Origin: JALUUH01 sp964636675
GTDB taxonomy: Bacteria > Pseudomonadota > Gammaproteobacteria > S012-40
NCBI GenBank assembly: GCA_964636675.1
Contig: CAZWUO010000050.1
Location: forward strand, 1-20,497
Reading direction: 5' to 3'
DNA length: 20,497 nt
Shown here one piece after another: positions 14,141-20,497 of this stretch; positions within the stretch are counted from its first letter, which is position 1, and the number at the start of each line of letters is the position of its first letter. The notes under the pieces are model-generated. The model was not told the DNA's origin. It made no database searches and saw only the letters and a program-made list of their open reading frames with translations. Made by a program: the position numbers and the translations under genes.

Positions 14141-14614
14141 TTATTTTAAATCTCTCAATAAATTAACCATCTCGATCGCAGCTAGCGCAGCCTCTACGCC
14201 CTTATTTCCAGCTTTTGTTCCTGCTCGTTCTATCGCTTGCTCAAGCGTATCTACGGTTAATACACCAAATGAAACGGGGATATCATAACTCAGGGAAACC
14301 TGCGACAAACCTTTCGTCGCCTCTCCAGCAACATATTCAAAATGTGGCGTTCCGCCGCGGATCACTGCACCTAAAGCAATAATCACATCATACTTTTTTG
14401 ATGCCGCCATGCGTTGCGCCGCGATCGGTAACTCAAACGCGCCCGGTACACGCACAACCGTAATAGACTCTTCTTTTCCGCCATGGCGAATAATGGTATC
14501 AATCGCACCCGACAATAAGGGTTCAACAATAAAGCTGTTGAACCGGCTTAGCAAAACGCCAAATTTGGCATCATCTATTATTAATTGGCCTGCGTAAGAC
14601 TTAATTTTACTCAT
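14141..14614 (-). CDS. ribH: 6,7-dimethyl-8-ribityllumazine synthase
   Basis: 157-residue lumazine synthase; condenses the ribityl-aminopyrimidine with 3,4-dihydroxy-2-butanone 4-phosphate, the step before riboflavin synthase. Motifs: SRFNSFIVEPLL (23-34), VPGAFELPIAAQ (56-67), LGAVIRGGTPHFEYV (81-95, with the catalytic His in this block), and FGVLTVDTLEQAIERAGT (about 116-133). Members assemble as pentamers or 60-mers. It starts 12 bases after the ribB stop, so ribE, ribB and ribH form one operon. ATG 14614 is preceded by AAGAGAAA. Confidence 0.96.
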   Translation of the reverse strand: MSKIKSYAGQLIIDDAKFGVLLSRFNSFIVEPLLSGAIDTIIRHGGKEESITVVRVPGAFELPIAAQRMAASKKYDVIIALGAVIRGGTPHFEYVAGEATKGLSQVSLSYDIPVSFGVLTVDTLEQAIERAGTKAGNKGVEAALAAIEMVNLLRDLK

Positions 14615-14626
14615 GAAATTTCTCTT

Positions 14627-15736
14627 TTACTCAATGCTGACATATTCGATCACGTTTAACCCAAAACCTGAGATGGCATTTAGCCTTCGAGGAGCGCCGA
14701 TAATGCGCATTTTTTCAACCCCTAGCTCAGACAAAATTTGCGCACCTACGCCATAGGTACGCAAGTCCCCTACCGATTCAGAAGGCGTAACATCGGCTTG
14801 TTGTTTAAGTTTCATATTACGAATCCGCAGAATACTCTCTTTGATACTCTCCGAGCTGCGTAATAATACCACTACCCCGACACCTTCATTGTCAATAGCT
14901 TGCATGGCTTTACGCACGGGTAATGGAAAACCTTCGCCACTCCCACCAAATACATCGCTTAAATCATCTTGCATATGAACCCGAACTAATACCGCGTGAT
15001 CACGAGAAATATCACCTTTCGTCAAGGCATAATGCAATTCGTTTTGCTGATTATCTCTAAACGCATGTAACTCAAACGTTCCGAATTCTGTTTCAAGCTC
15101 ACAATCAGCAACGCGTTCAATGGTTTTTTCATGGCGCACTCGGTATTCAATTAAGTCTGCAATAGTCCCCATTTTTAAGGCATGCTTAGCCGCGAATTGC
15201 TCTAAATCCGGGCGCCGCGCCATGGAACCATCTGCGTTTAAAATTTCTACAATAACACTTGCTGGCTGCAAGCCAGCGATACGTGCCAAGTCGCATCCTG
15301 CTTCGGTATGTCCGGCTCTGCTTAAGACTCCACCCGGTTGCGCCATAATTGGAAAAATATGCCCAGGCTGCACAATATCTGATGGCATAGCACCCGGGGC
15401 GACGGCTTTTCTAACCGTCATCGCGCGATCTGCGGCTGAAATCCCGGTAGACACGCCTTCAGCCGCTTCTATCGATAACGTAAAATTCGTACCATGGTTA
15501 TCGTTCGTTTCGGTGACCATTAAGGGTAATTGCAGCTGCGAGCAGCGTTCTTGGGTTAGCGTCAAACAGATTAGGCCACGTCCATATTGCGCCATGAAGT
15601 TGATATCTTCCGGCCTGACCCACTCAGCAGCCATGATGAGATCACCTTCGTTTTCCCTATCCTCATCGTCCATCAATATCACCATTTTTCCCTGGCGTAT
15701 ATCTTCAACGATGTCTTTTATTTCACTTAATGCCAT
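14627..15736 (-). CDS. ribB: 3,4-dihydroxy-2-butanone 4-phosphate synthase with a degenerate GTP cyclohydrolase II domain
   Basis: 369 residues in two parts. Residues 1-200 form a full RibB domain: DDEDRENEGDLIMAAE (23-38), TNFTLSIEA, and GVLSRAGHTEAGCDLARIAG (136-155), which makes 3,4-dihydroxy-2-butanone 4-phosphate from ribulose 5-phosphate. Residues about 206-369 follow the RibA fold (DVFGGSGEG, DLRTYGVGAQIL) but the three zinc cysteines of the usual DVFGSLRCDCG region are gone, as is the LRQEGRGIGL block (here LLRSSESIKESI). GTP cyclohydrolase II activity is therefore not expected, and a separate ribA should exist elsewhere. This degenerate fusion is common in gammaproteobacteria. It starts 21 bases after the ribE stop. 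Confidence 0.94.
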   Translation of the reverse strand: MALSEIKDIVEDIRQGKMVILMDDEDRENEGDLIMAAEWVRPEDINFMAQYGRGLICLTLTQERCSQLQLPLMVTETNDNHGTNFTLSIEAAEGVSTGISAADRAMTVRKAVAPGAMPSDIVQPGHIFPIMAQPGGVLSRAGHTEAGCDLARIAGLQPASVIVEILNADGSMARRPDLEQFAAKHALKMGTIADLIEYRVRHEKTIERVADCELETEFGTFELHAFRDNQQNELHYALTKGDISRDHAVLVRVHMQDDLSDVFGGSGEGFPLPVRKAMQAIDNEGVGVVVLLRSSESIKESILRIRNMKLKQQADVTPSESVGDLRTYGVGAQILSELGVEKMRIIGAPRRLNAISGFGLNVIEYVSIE

Positions 15737-15757
15737 GACTCTCTGTTCAATAGTTGA

Positions 15758-16429
15758 TTAACGCTTATTTTGCTCGATAAAACCATGCTTAGATAAAAAT
15801 GCCTTATCCAACTTTGCAGTCGAAACCTCTGCGCCAGCATCACCGAGAATAAGTCGCTCCAGATATCGCGCCACTAAATCCACTTCAAGGTTAACCTCGC
15901 GACCGACTTGAAACTCGTGCATTGTTGTCGCATGCAACGTGTGGGGAACGATGTTAATCCCAAATACGGTGCCCATGATCTCATTGACGGTTAAACTAAT
16001 TCCATCAATGCAAATCGAACCTTTTTGCGCAATATATTTTGCAAGTTCTGCGGGAGCCTGGATTTCAAAACGCACGGAACGCCCGTCGTCCCAGCGTTTA
16101 TTTACAATGCCAATGCCATCAATGTGACCACTGACTAAATGCCCACCAAGCGGTGTGGAAAGCGTCAACGCCTTTTCCAAATTGACCTTGCTACCCGGCC
16201 TTAAGTGGTTAATATTTGTTCGCGACAAGGTTTCAGCAGAAACATCTGCCCAAAAGTCATTCTCTACAATCTTAACCGCCGTCAAGCAGACACCACTGAC
16301 TGCAATACTGTCACCTAAATGGGCCGTGCTCAGATCCAAATCCGCAGCATGGATGCATAACCGGACATCATCACCCCGAGGCAGCCATTGCTCCACATGA
16401 CCTAAGGTCTGAATAATACCTGTAAACAT
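15758..16429 (-). CDS. ribE: Riboflavin synthase alpha chain
   Basis: 223 residues with two tandem lumazine-binding domains. Domain 1: MFTGIIQTLGHVE, DSIAVSGVCLTAV, FWADVSAETL. Domain 2 from about residue 97: GGHLVSGHIDGIG, FEIQAPAELAKYIAQKGSI, DGISLTVNE, INIVPHTL. It dismutates two 6,7-dimethyl-8-ribityllumazines to riboflavin, working as a trimer. The C-terminal ~20 residues (DKAFLSKHGFIEQNKR) extend beyond the core as in many homologues. It is the first gene of the ribE-ribB-ribH operon. No FMN riboswitch is visible upstream. Confidence 0.95.
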   Translation of the reverse strand: MFTGIIQTLGHVEQWLPRGDDVRLCIHAADLDLSTAHLGDSIAVSGVCLTAVKIVENDFWADVSAETLSRTNINHLRPGSKVNLEKALTLSTPLGGHLVSGHIDGIGIVNKRWDDGRSVRFEIQAPAELAKYIAQKGSICIDGISLTVNEIMGTVFGINIVPHTLHATTMHEFQVGREVNLEVDLVARYLERLILGDAGAEVSTAKLDKAFLSKHGFIEQNKR

Positions 16430-16762
16430 TTAACCTGCATTCTTAATGAAAAACCGACGGGAGTATATCACGAAATACTAAACGACTCGGACAAACGCTG
16501 GGGGCTGTTTCCGGGTATTTATGAGTGCTAAATACCGAAGCTGCGGACTCTCAACATTGGGGACTCATTACAGCATGTACCCACAAAAGGCTCAAGCGAC
16601 GATAATTTTAATTTATATTTAGCGACCAGCGTGTTATTTTCCTGGGTTAGGCAGATCGTTGAGTTTTCAGTTAGTACACCAACCATATTATATTGCCGGG
16701 TTCAGCGCTCCTGTCAGATTTAGATCTTACGATTATCAACGCACGGAGCAAATAAGCGCACT
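16430..16762. other. Divergent intergenic region between ribE and the porin gene
   Basis: 333 bases without a credible ORF. It holds an eight-base inverted repeat GGTATTTA/TAAATACC (16514-16521 and 16529-16536, seven-base loop) without a T run, so it is not a terminator and may be an operator. CTGCGGACTCT (16541-16551) is a possible degenerate trace of the dispersed GATTCTAGG repeat. The porin has GGAG about 14 bases before its ATG, rather far. I see no RFN element and no convincing -35/-10 pair for either gene. Confidence 0.45.
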
Positions 16763-17800
16763 ATGCAATTCAAATTCAATACCTTAAAAAACGCAGGCTT
16801 GTTCAGCGCATTGCTCCTTGTCACGCCCTATTCGCTGGCCGCTAAGGTCGATATCTACGGAACAATCCAGTTATCTGCAGACTACATAACCAGCGATAGT
16901 GCCGAAAACAGTGAGGATATCGCCATTGCAAGCAATTCAAGCCGGCTGGGGTTTAAAGGTGAACACGCGCTTGCTTTCAACATAACCGCATTGTGGCAAT
17001 TGGAAAACGGTATTGATGTGTCCGGCGAAACCGGCAGCATTTCTGCTCGTGACCGTTTTCTCGGCTTATCACATCAATACGGCACCTTACTCATGGGCAT
17101 CCACGACACACCGCATAAAACACTCGGTAAAAAAGTTGATTTAATGCCCTATTCGATAGCTGATCGAAGAACAATGTTAGGCCTTGGGGTCACTGGCTCT
17201 ACAAACACCGATATCCGAGCAAGAAATAGTGTGATGTATATTTCACCAATTCTACTTGGCCTGGAAGCTCGGGTAATGCAAACTACCGGTAACGACACCC
17301 AGCCTACCGGAGATTCAAATTCGGTAACCAGTGCTTCGTTAGTCTACGATAATAGCAGTATTTACGCCGGTGCGAGTTATGAAAGACAGAAACAACCCAG
17401 TGTAGATACAACGGGCATCCGGGTTGCTGCAGGACTAAATACCAAGAGCCTGAGTTTTAATGTCATTTACGAAATAATGCAGTCTGACACCAACAATGAA
17501 TATGACCGACCCGCATATGGCGCCAGCATTGGTTATAAAGTCTCTGACACTATGTTTAAAGCACAAGGTTTTTTGATCGGTGATTACCAAGATCAAGCCA
17601 ACTCAAATGCAAGTCTTTTTGCATTCGGTGTATCCCAAAAAATGGCTAAAAACACAGAAATAAATTTGCTGTTTGCATTCAATAACAATGCGGATCGCGC
17701 AAGAACATCCTTAGGCGGTAAAGCGCATGGCGAGACATACACACCTAACTTTGGAGAAAATCTGCGCAGCACATCTCTCGGTATCACATATAAGTTCTAA
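16763..17800 (+). CDS. Outer-membrane porin (Gram-negative trimeric type)
   Basis: 345 residues: signal peptide MQFKFNTLKNAGLFSALLLV... with likely cleavage after SLAA, then KVDIYGTIQLSADYI, the usual first strand of general porins. The blocks SRLGFKGEHAL, ALWQLENGIDVSG, RDRFLGLSHQYGTLLMG and NSVMYISPILLGLEARV match the Porin_4 (OmpC/PhoE-like) pattern up to the constriction-loop region. Amphipathic strands continue to the final SLGITYKF, whose terminal Phe is the BAM recognition signal. Role: passive diffusion of small hydrophilic solutes across the outer membrane; specificity cannot be read. It is followed within six bases by a palindromic MITE-like element that probably shapes its 3' end. 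Confidence 0.9.
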   Translation: MQFKFNTLKNAGLFSALLLVTPYSLAAKVDIYGTIQLSADYITSDSAENSEDIAIASNSSRLGFKGEHALAFNITALWQLENGIDVSGETGSISARDRFLGLSHQYGTLLMGIHDTPHKTLGKKVDLMPYSIADRRTMLGLGVTGSTNTDIRARNSVMYISPILLGLEARVMQTTGNDTQPTGDSNSVTSASLVYDNSSIYAGASYERQKQPSVDTTGIRVAAGLNTKSLSFNVIYEIMQSDTNNEYDRPAYGASIGYKVSDTMFKAQGFLIGDYQDQANSNASLFAFGVSQKMAKNTEINLLFAFNNNADRARTSLGGKAHGETYTPNFGENLRSTSLGITYKF

Positions 17801-17805
17801 AATAA

Positions 17806-17962
17806 GGGCCTGTCAAAAAATAACATGATTATATTGCGCCAAATATCGTTTCGTATTCAAGGCGCGGAAAGGGGCGCATACTCGTTGTATACAAGCCTTT
17901 CCGCAACGCTGAAGACGAAAGGATAGACAAGTAAGATGATCAAGTTATTTTTTGACAGACCC
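17806..17962. mobile_element. MITE-like palindromic element, 157 bp, with TAA flanks
   Basis: The ends are inverted repeats: GGGCCTGTCAAAAAATAAC at the left and GTTATTTTTTGACAGACCC at the right (19 bases, one mismatch), with pairing continuing to about 30 bases. The interior is also palindromic: GCGGAAAGG and CCTTTCCGC flank a centre containing GTATAC, with further pairing of TATCGTTTCGTATTCA against TGAAGACGAAAGGATA. It is flanked on both sides by TAA (17803-17805 and 17963-17965), a possible three-base target duplication, though the left TAA is close to the porin stop. It has no ORF, so mobilisation would need a transposase elsewhere. It lies between convergent porin and kdsB and could act as a terminator for both by forming a large hairpin. 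Confidence 0.8.
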
Positions 17963-18024
17963 TAAGCTAACGACTTAACGTTGAGTTATTGTTATTAGCT
18001 CTGAGTTATCCGCTTAGACGGCGC

Positions 18025-18789
18025 TCACTTTTTCTGTAAAAGCTGTGCAACTTCCGCCAAATCACCTGCAGTATCAACTCCAGGGCCTGGGGTTTTCAGC
18101 GCTTGATCCACATGAATTTTATGTCCCTTCCAAAGTATGCGCAATTGTTCGAGCGATTCAATCACTTCTAGCGGGCATTTTGGCCAACGCACAAACTCTG
18201 TTAAAAAACCTGCACGATAAGCATAGAGACCTATGTGTCGATGATACGCTGGTTCGATACTGATCGGCACCGTATTATCTAAAGGAAACCGATCTCTATC
18301 CCATGGAATCGGTGCCCGACTAAAATAATGGGCATAATGGTTTTCATCCACCACCACTTTAACCACGTTAGGATCAAACAGCTCTTTAGCCGTTTTTATC
18401 GCCGTACAAACCGTAGCAACACTTGCAGACGCGCGATGCGCCAAATTGCACGCGACCTGGTTGATCACCTCGGCGGGCATTAGAGGTTCGTCACCTTGCA
18501 GGTTGACAACAATATCGTCATCCGCAATATTTTTCTTCGCCACGACCTCGGCCAAACGATCAGTGCCCGTTGCATGCTCTTGCAAGGTCATACATACGTT
18601 TGCTCCAAAACCTTTTGCCACTGCTGCAATACGCGCATCATCGGTGGCAATAATAATCTCTCTCGCTGCGCTTTCTTGGGCACATCGATAAACGTGCTCA
18701 ACCAGGGTTTTACCGGCTACTACGCGTAGCGGTTTCGCCGGTAATCGGGTTGAACCGTGTCGAGCGGGAATAATAATAGTGAATTTCAT
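18025..18789 (-). CDS. kdsB: 3-deoxy-manno-octulosonate cytidylyltransferase (CMP-KDO synthetase)
   Basis: 254 residues from ATG 18789 (MKFTIIIPARHGSTRLPAKP), which aligns with E. coli KdsB (248 aa); an in-frame TTG at 18822 would add 11 residues and is unlikely. It activates KDO with CTP for lipid A glycosylation in the cytoplasm. Visible: nucleotide-binding PARHGSTRLPAKPL, IATDDARI, EHATGTDRLAEV, VNLQGDEPLMPAEVI (metal/CTP site Asp), SRAPIPWDRDRF, HIGLYAYRAGFL, ESLEQLRILWKGHKI and the terminal PGPGVDTAGDL. It follows ycaR by 56 bases in the conserved lpxK-ycaR-kdsB order. Confidence 0.96.
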   Translation of the reverse strand: MKFTIIIPARHGSTRLPAKPLRVVAGKTLVEHVYRCAQESAAREIIIATDDARIAAVAKGFGANVCMTLQEHATGTDRLAEVVAKKNIADDDIVVNLQGDEPLMPAEVINQVACNLAHRASASVATVCTAIKTAKELFDPNVVKVVVDENHYAHYFSRAPIPWDRDRFPLDNTVPISIEPAYHRHIGLYAYRAGFLTEFVRWPKCPLEVIESLEQLRILWKGHKIHVDQALKTPGPGVDTAGDLAEVAQLLQKK

Positions 18790-18845
18790 TAGGATATTCG
18801 TATAGCGCAATGGCGCAGACAATAAACGCGTGCAAGATCTGTTTT

Positions 18846-19025
18846 TTACACTTCCTCTTCTACATCTAGCTCTCTTGCTTCTTCCTCTAACATCACAGGA
18901 ATGTCATCCCTGATCGGAAAAGCTAAACGGTCAGCCTTGCAAATAAGTTCCTGTGCGTCCTTTTTATAGACCAGCGGACTTTTGCATAACGGGCACACTA
19001 AGATATCGAGTAATTTAGAATCCAT
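18846..19025 (-). CDS. ycaR: YcaR / Trm112-family (UPF0434) small protein
   Basis: A 59-codon gene: MDSKLLDILVCPLCKSPLVY, then ELICKADRLAFPIRDDIPVM, then an acidic tail (LEEEARELDVEEEV). The pattern LLDILVCPxCxxPL... C...AFPIRDDIPVML is diagnostic of the YcaR/Trm112 family. E. coli YcaR has about 60 residues. The first two cysteines (CPLC) are kept; a third follows in LICKAD. AGGA seven bases before ATG 19025 supports the start. Its exact role in bacteria is not settled; Trm112 in eukaryotes activates methyltransferases. It lies 16 bases downstream of lpxK and 56 bases ahead of kdsB, certainly in one operon. Confidence 0.93.
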   Translation of the reverse strand: MDSKLLDILVCPLCKSPLVYKKDAQELICKADRLAFPIRDDIPVMLEEEARELDVEEEV

Positions 19026-19041
19026 GAGTTATTCCTGGTAG

Positions 19042-20025
19042 TTATACGTGAGTTTTAACGATTTCGATAAGTTCTTTTTTCAGTTCAGCTTGCATAACTG
19101 CTGAAACTGCAACATACCATAAGTTTTTATTCCCAAACCGTTCGCATTTTACCGCATCTTTCTGGGTCATGAGAACCGGTAATTCATCGTCAAACAAAAC
19201 ATCATCCTGGGTAAACACATGATGATCAGAAAATGGATGTTTTTTTAAGCTAATTCCTAGCCGTATCAATTGATCAAAAAACCGCCCAGGATTACCGATA
19301 CCCGCAACCGCGTGGACTGTTTCACCTTTGAAATCCTGTAGTGTTTTAATAATGGCGGGATTATGCACATTGATGATTTCGTCCACTTGCAAGCTCATTG
19401 GCGCTTCGTATGGCTCGGGTTTACCGCCATTATTGATTCGAAAATCGACAGTTTGTAACCTGGAAGGAGATTCACGCAATGGCCCAGCGGGTAAAAACAA
19501 GCCGTTGCCAAACCGCCGCTGCCCATCTATCACCGCAATTTCTATATCGCGAGCTAACGCATAATGTTGCAACCCATCATCTGAAATAATGATATTCACA
19601 TCCGTATGCTGTAATAAAGCCTTTACCGCAGCAGGCCGATTCGGATCCACCGCCATAGGACAATAACAACGCCGTGCAAGCAATACCGCCTCGTCGCCAA
19701 CCACGCGAGGATCACTATCGGGGCGTACTTGCTGCGGCCATGATTCAGCGTTGCCACCATAACCGCGGCTCACAATACCGGGCTTATAACCTTGTTCCTT
19801 TAATACCTTCACCAGCCAAACTACAACGGGGGTTTTACCACTGCCACCTACTGTGATATTGCCCACCACAATCACTGGAACCGATGATCGATAAATTCTG
19901 AAAAATAACAGTCTAAATGACATACGACGCATGAACGCCAATATTCGAAAAATATTAGCGATTAATCGATAACGAATAGGCACCATAGCCGAGTTTTTAT
20001 ACCAGTATTGCTCTACTGAATTCAT
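19042..20025 (-). CDS. lpxK: Tetraacyldisaccharide 4'-kinase LpxK
   Basis: 327-residue inner-membrane-associated kinase that phosphorylates the 4' position of the lipid A disaccharide to give lipid IVA. Seen: N-terminal amphipathic/hydrophobic region about 18-42, Walker A block GNITVGGSGKTPVVVWL (55-71), GIVSRGYGG, VVGDEAVLLARR, ISDDGLQHYALARDIEIAVID (with the DDGLQH catalytic block), FLPAGPLRES, and the late FSDHHVFTQDD. Normal length (E. coli 328). Usually msbA precedes lpxK; here the upstream gene is a divergent MATE transporter instead, so msbA is elsewhere or absent. GAGTG precedes ATG 20025. Confidence 0.96.
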   Translation of the reverse strand: MNSVEQYWYKNSAMVPIRYRLIANIFRILAFMRRMSFRLLFFRIYRSSVPVIVVGNITVGGSGKTPVVVWLVKVLKEQGYKPGIVSRGYGGNAESWPQQVRPDSDPRVVGDEAVLLARRCYCPMAVDPNRPAAVKALLQHTDVNIIISDDGLQHYALARDIEIAVIDGQRRFGNGLFLPAGPLRESPSRLQTVDFRINNGGKPEPYEAPMSLQVDEIINVHNPAIIKTLQDFKGETVHAVAGIGNPGRFFDQLIRLGISLKKHPFSDHHVFTQDDVLFDDELPVLMTQKDAVKCERFGNKNLWYVAVSAVMQAELKKELIEIVKTHV

Positions 20026-20147
20026 GTATTTTCACTCTGCAACAACGCAATAATCACTTCCTAGGACTTCCTGTTATGTCACTAAAGTTAGAATCTTTGC
20101 ACAATATGCACCATTTAAAAATATGCGCTCGCAAACCAAGTCCATAA

Positions 20148-20189
20148 CGATGCCTTATTTAGCGGTCAATTGAGGTATTTAGGTTCAAC
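20148..20189 (+). repeat. Degenerate copy of the dispersed palindromic repeat
   Basis: CGATGCCTTATTTAGCGGTC and the following AATTGAGGTATTTAGGTTCA align with the right half of the palindrome at 11541-11580 at roughly 31 of 40 positions with a two-base gap (hand alignment). It lies between divergent lpxK and the MATE gene. Confidence 0.45.
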
Positions 20190-20237
20190 TAGGATATAAT
20201 AAATAATCTTCCAGATGTATCTTGATAACGCTCAAAA

Positions 20238-20497
20238 ATGCTAGACAAACCACTTATTCTCAAAGAAGCAAAAACCCTGCTGTTACTCACCATTCCGATT
20301 GCATTAAGCCAGTTAGCACAAATAGGTATTAATGTCACTGACACCATCATGGCGGGGCGCCATAGTGAAGTAAGCCTGGCTGGCGTCGCCATTGGCTCAA
20401 GCTTATGGGTGCCGATTTTTTTGTTGCTAATGGGCATCATCATGGCAACAACGCCCATGGTTGCGCAAGCTTGGGGCGCAAAAGATACCCGTGAAAT
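20238..20497 (+). CDS. MATE-family efflux transporter, N-terminal part (cut by window end)
   Basis: 86 codons are visible from ATG 20238: MLDKPLILKEAKTLLLLTIP, then IALSQLAQIGINVTDTIMAG, then LAGVAIGSSLWVPIFLLLMG and IIMATTPMVAQAWGAKD. The order (first helix with P-x-x-x-S/Q, T-D-T-I-M-A-G, LAGVAIG, W-P, ATTPMVAQ-x-x-GA) matches NorM-type multidrug/Na+ or H+ antiporters, which normally have about 450 residues and 12 membrane spans. It is divergent from lpxK. Only the first two to three spans are in view, so subfamily and substrate cannot be set. No strong ribosome binding site precedes the start. Confidence 0.88.
   Translation, partial: MLDKPLILKEAKTLLLLTIPIALSQLAQIGINVTDTIMAGRHSEVSLAGVAIGSSLWVPIFLLLMGIIMATTPMVAQAWGAKDTRE

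Noticed and set aside
14627..15120. Loss of the GTP cyclohydrolase II catalytic residues in RibB seen as gene decay.
   Set aside because: The frame is intact and this degenerate C-terminal domain is common in gammaproteobacterial RibB proteins.
16514..16536. Inverted repeat GGTATTTA/TAAATACC considered as a terminator.
   Set aside because: AT-rich stem with no T run on either strand and located between divergent genes; at most an operator.
16430..16700. Search for an FMN (RFN) riboswitch upstream of ribE.
   Set aside because: The conserved RFN blocks are not present on the minus strand.
20189..20458. 89-codon minus-strand open frame opposite the MATE gene.
   Set aside because: The plus strand in this stretch encodes clear MATE-family sequence; the opposite frame is a shadow.

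Overview
The window reads as a chromosomal segment of a gammaproteobacterium of low-to-middling GC (judged by eye). The evidence is a type IV pilus minor-pilin cluster beside thiO, as in Pseudomonas; a ribE-ribB-ribH-nusB-thiL-pgpA run; the lpxK-ycaR-kdsB lipid A/KDO block; and a Gram-negative porin. I cannot place it to genus. The left end carries decay: a cobalamin operon with intact cobO followed by an in-frame cbiB/cobC deletion chimera and a frameshifted cobC tail. No phage, integrase, transposase gene, CRISPR array, rRNA or tRNA was seen.

Layout. (1) 1-1827, minus strand: promoter, cobalamin riboswitch, a 33-codon ORF with a good ribosome binding site, cobO (intact), then the broken cbiB/cobC. 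(2) 1828-5134, minus strand: a Sel1-repeat envelope protein, an unknown multi-pass membrane protein, a cysteine-free Irr-like Fur-family regulator, and the FAD glycine oxidase ThiO. (3) 5511-9561: minor pilins fimT, fimU, pilW, pilX and pilV on the plus strand, with pilE inverted between fimU and pilW; no pilY1 is present. (4) 9637-10656: galE with a clear terminator. (5) 10686-12017, minus strand: an exported trypsin-like protease and a small exported protein of unknown function, separated by an 18-bp-arm palindromic repeat. (6) 12083-16429, minus strand: riboflavin synthesis, nusB, thiL and pgpA; pgpA seems to start at a non-AUG/GUG/UUG codon inside thiL. (7) 16763-17800: a porin, then a 157-bp palindromic MITE-like element. 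(8) 18025-20025, minus strand: kdsB, ycaR, lpxK. (9) 20238 to the end: start of a MATE-type transporter, divergent from lpxK.

How the genes work together. Riboflavin and FAD supply, thiamine synthesis (thiO, thiL), outer-membrane building (lpxK, kdsB, galE), phospholipid synthesis (pgpA) and pilus biogenesis are ordinary housekeeping and surface functions. The unusual signals are the riboswitch still sitting over a shrinking cobalamin operon, the rearranged minor-pilin cluster with an overlong fimU leader that contains a dispersed repeat, the dispersed palindromic repeat family (core GATTCTAGG), and the pgpA start. I found no convincing wholly new multi-gene system.
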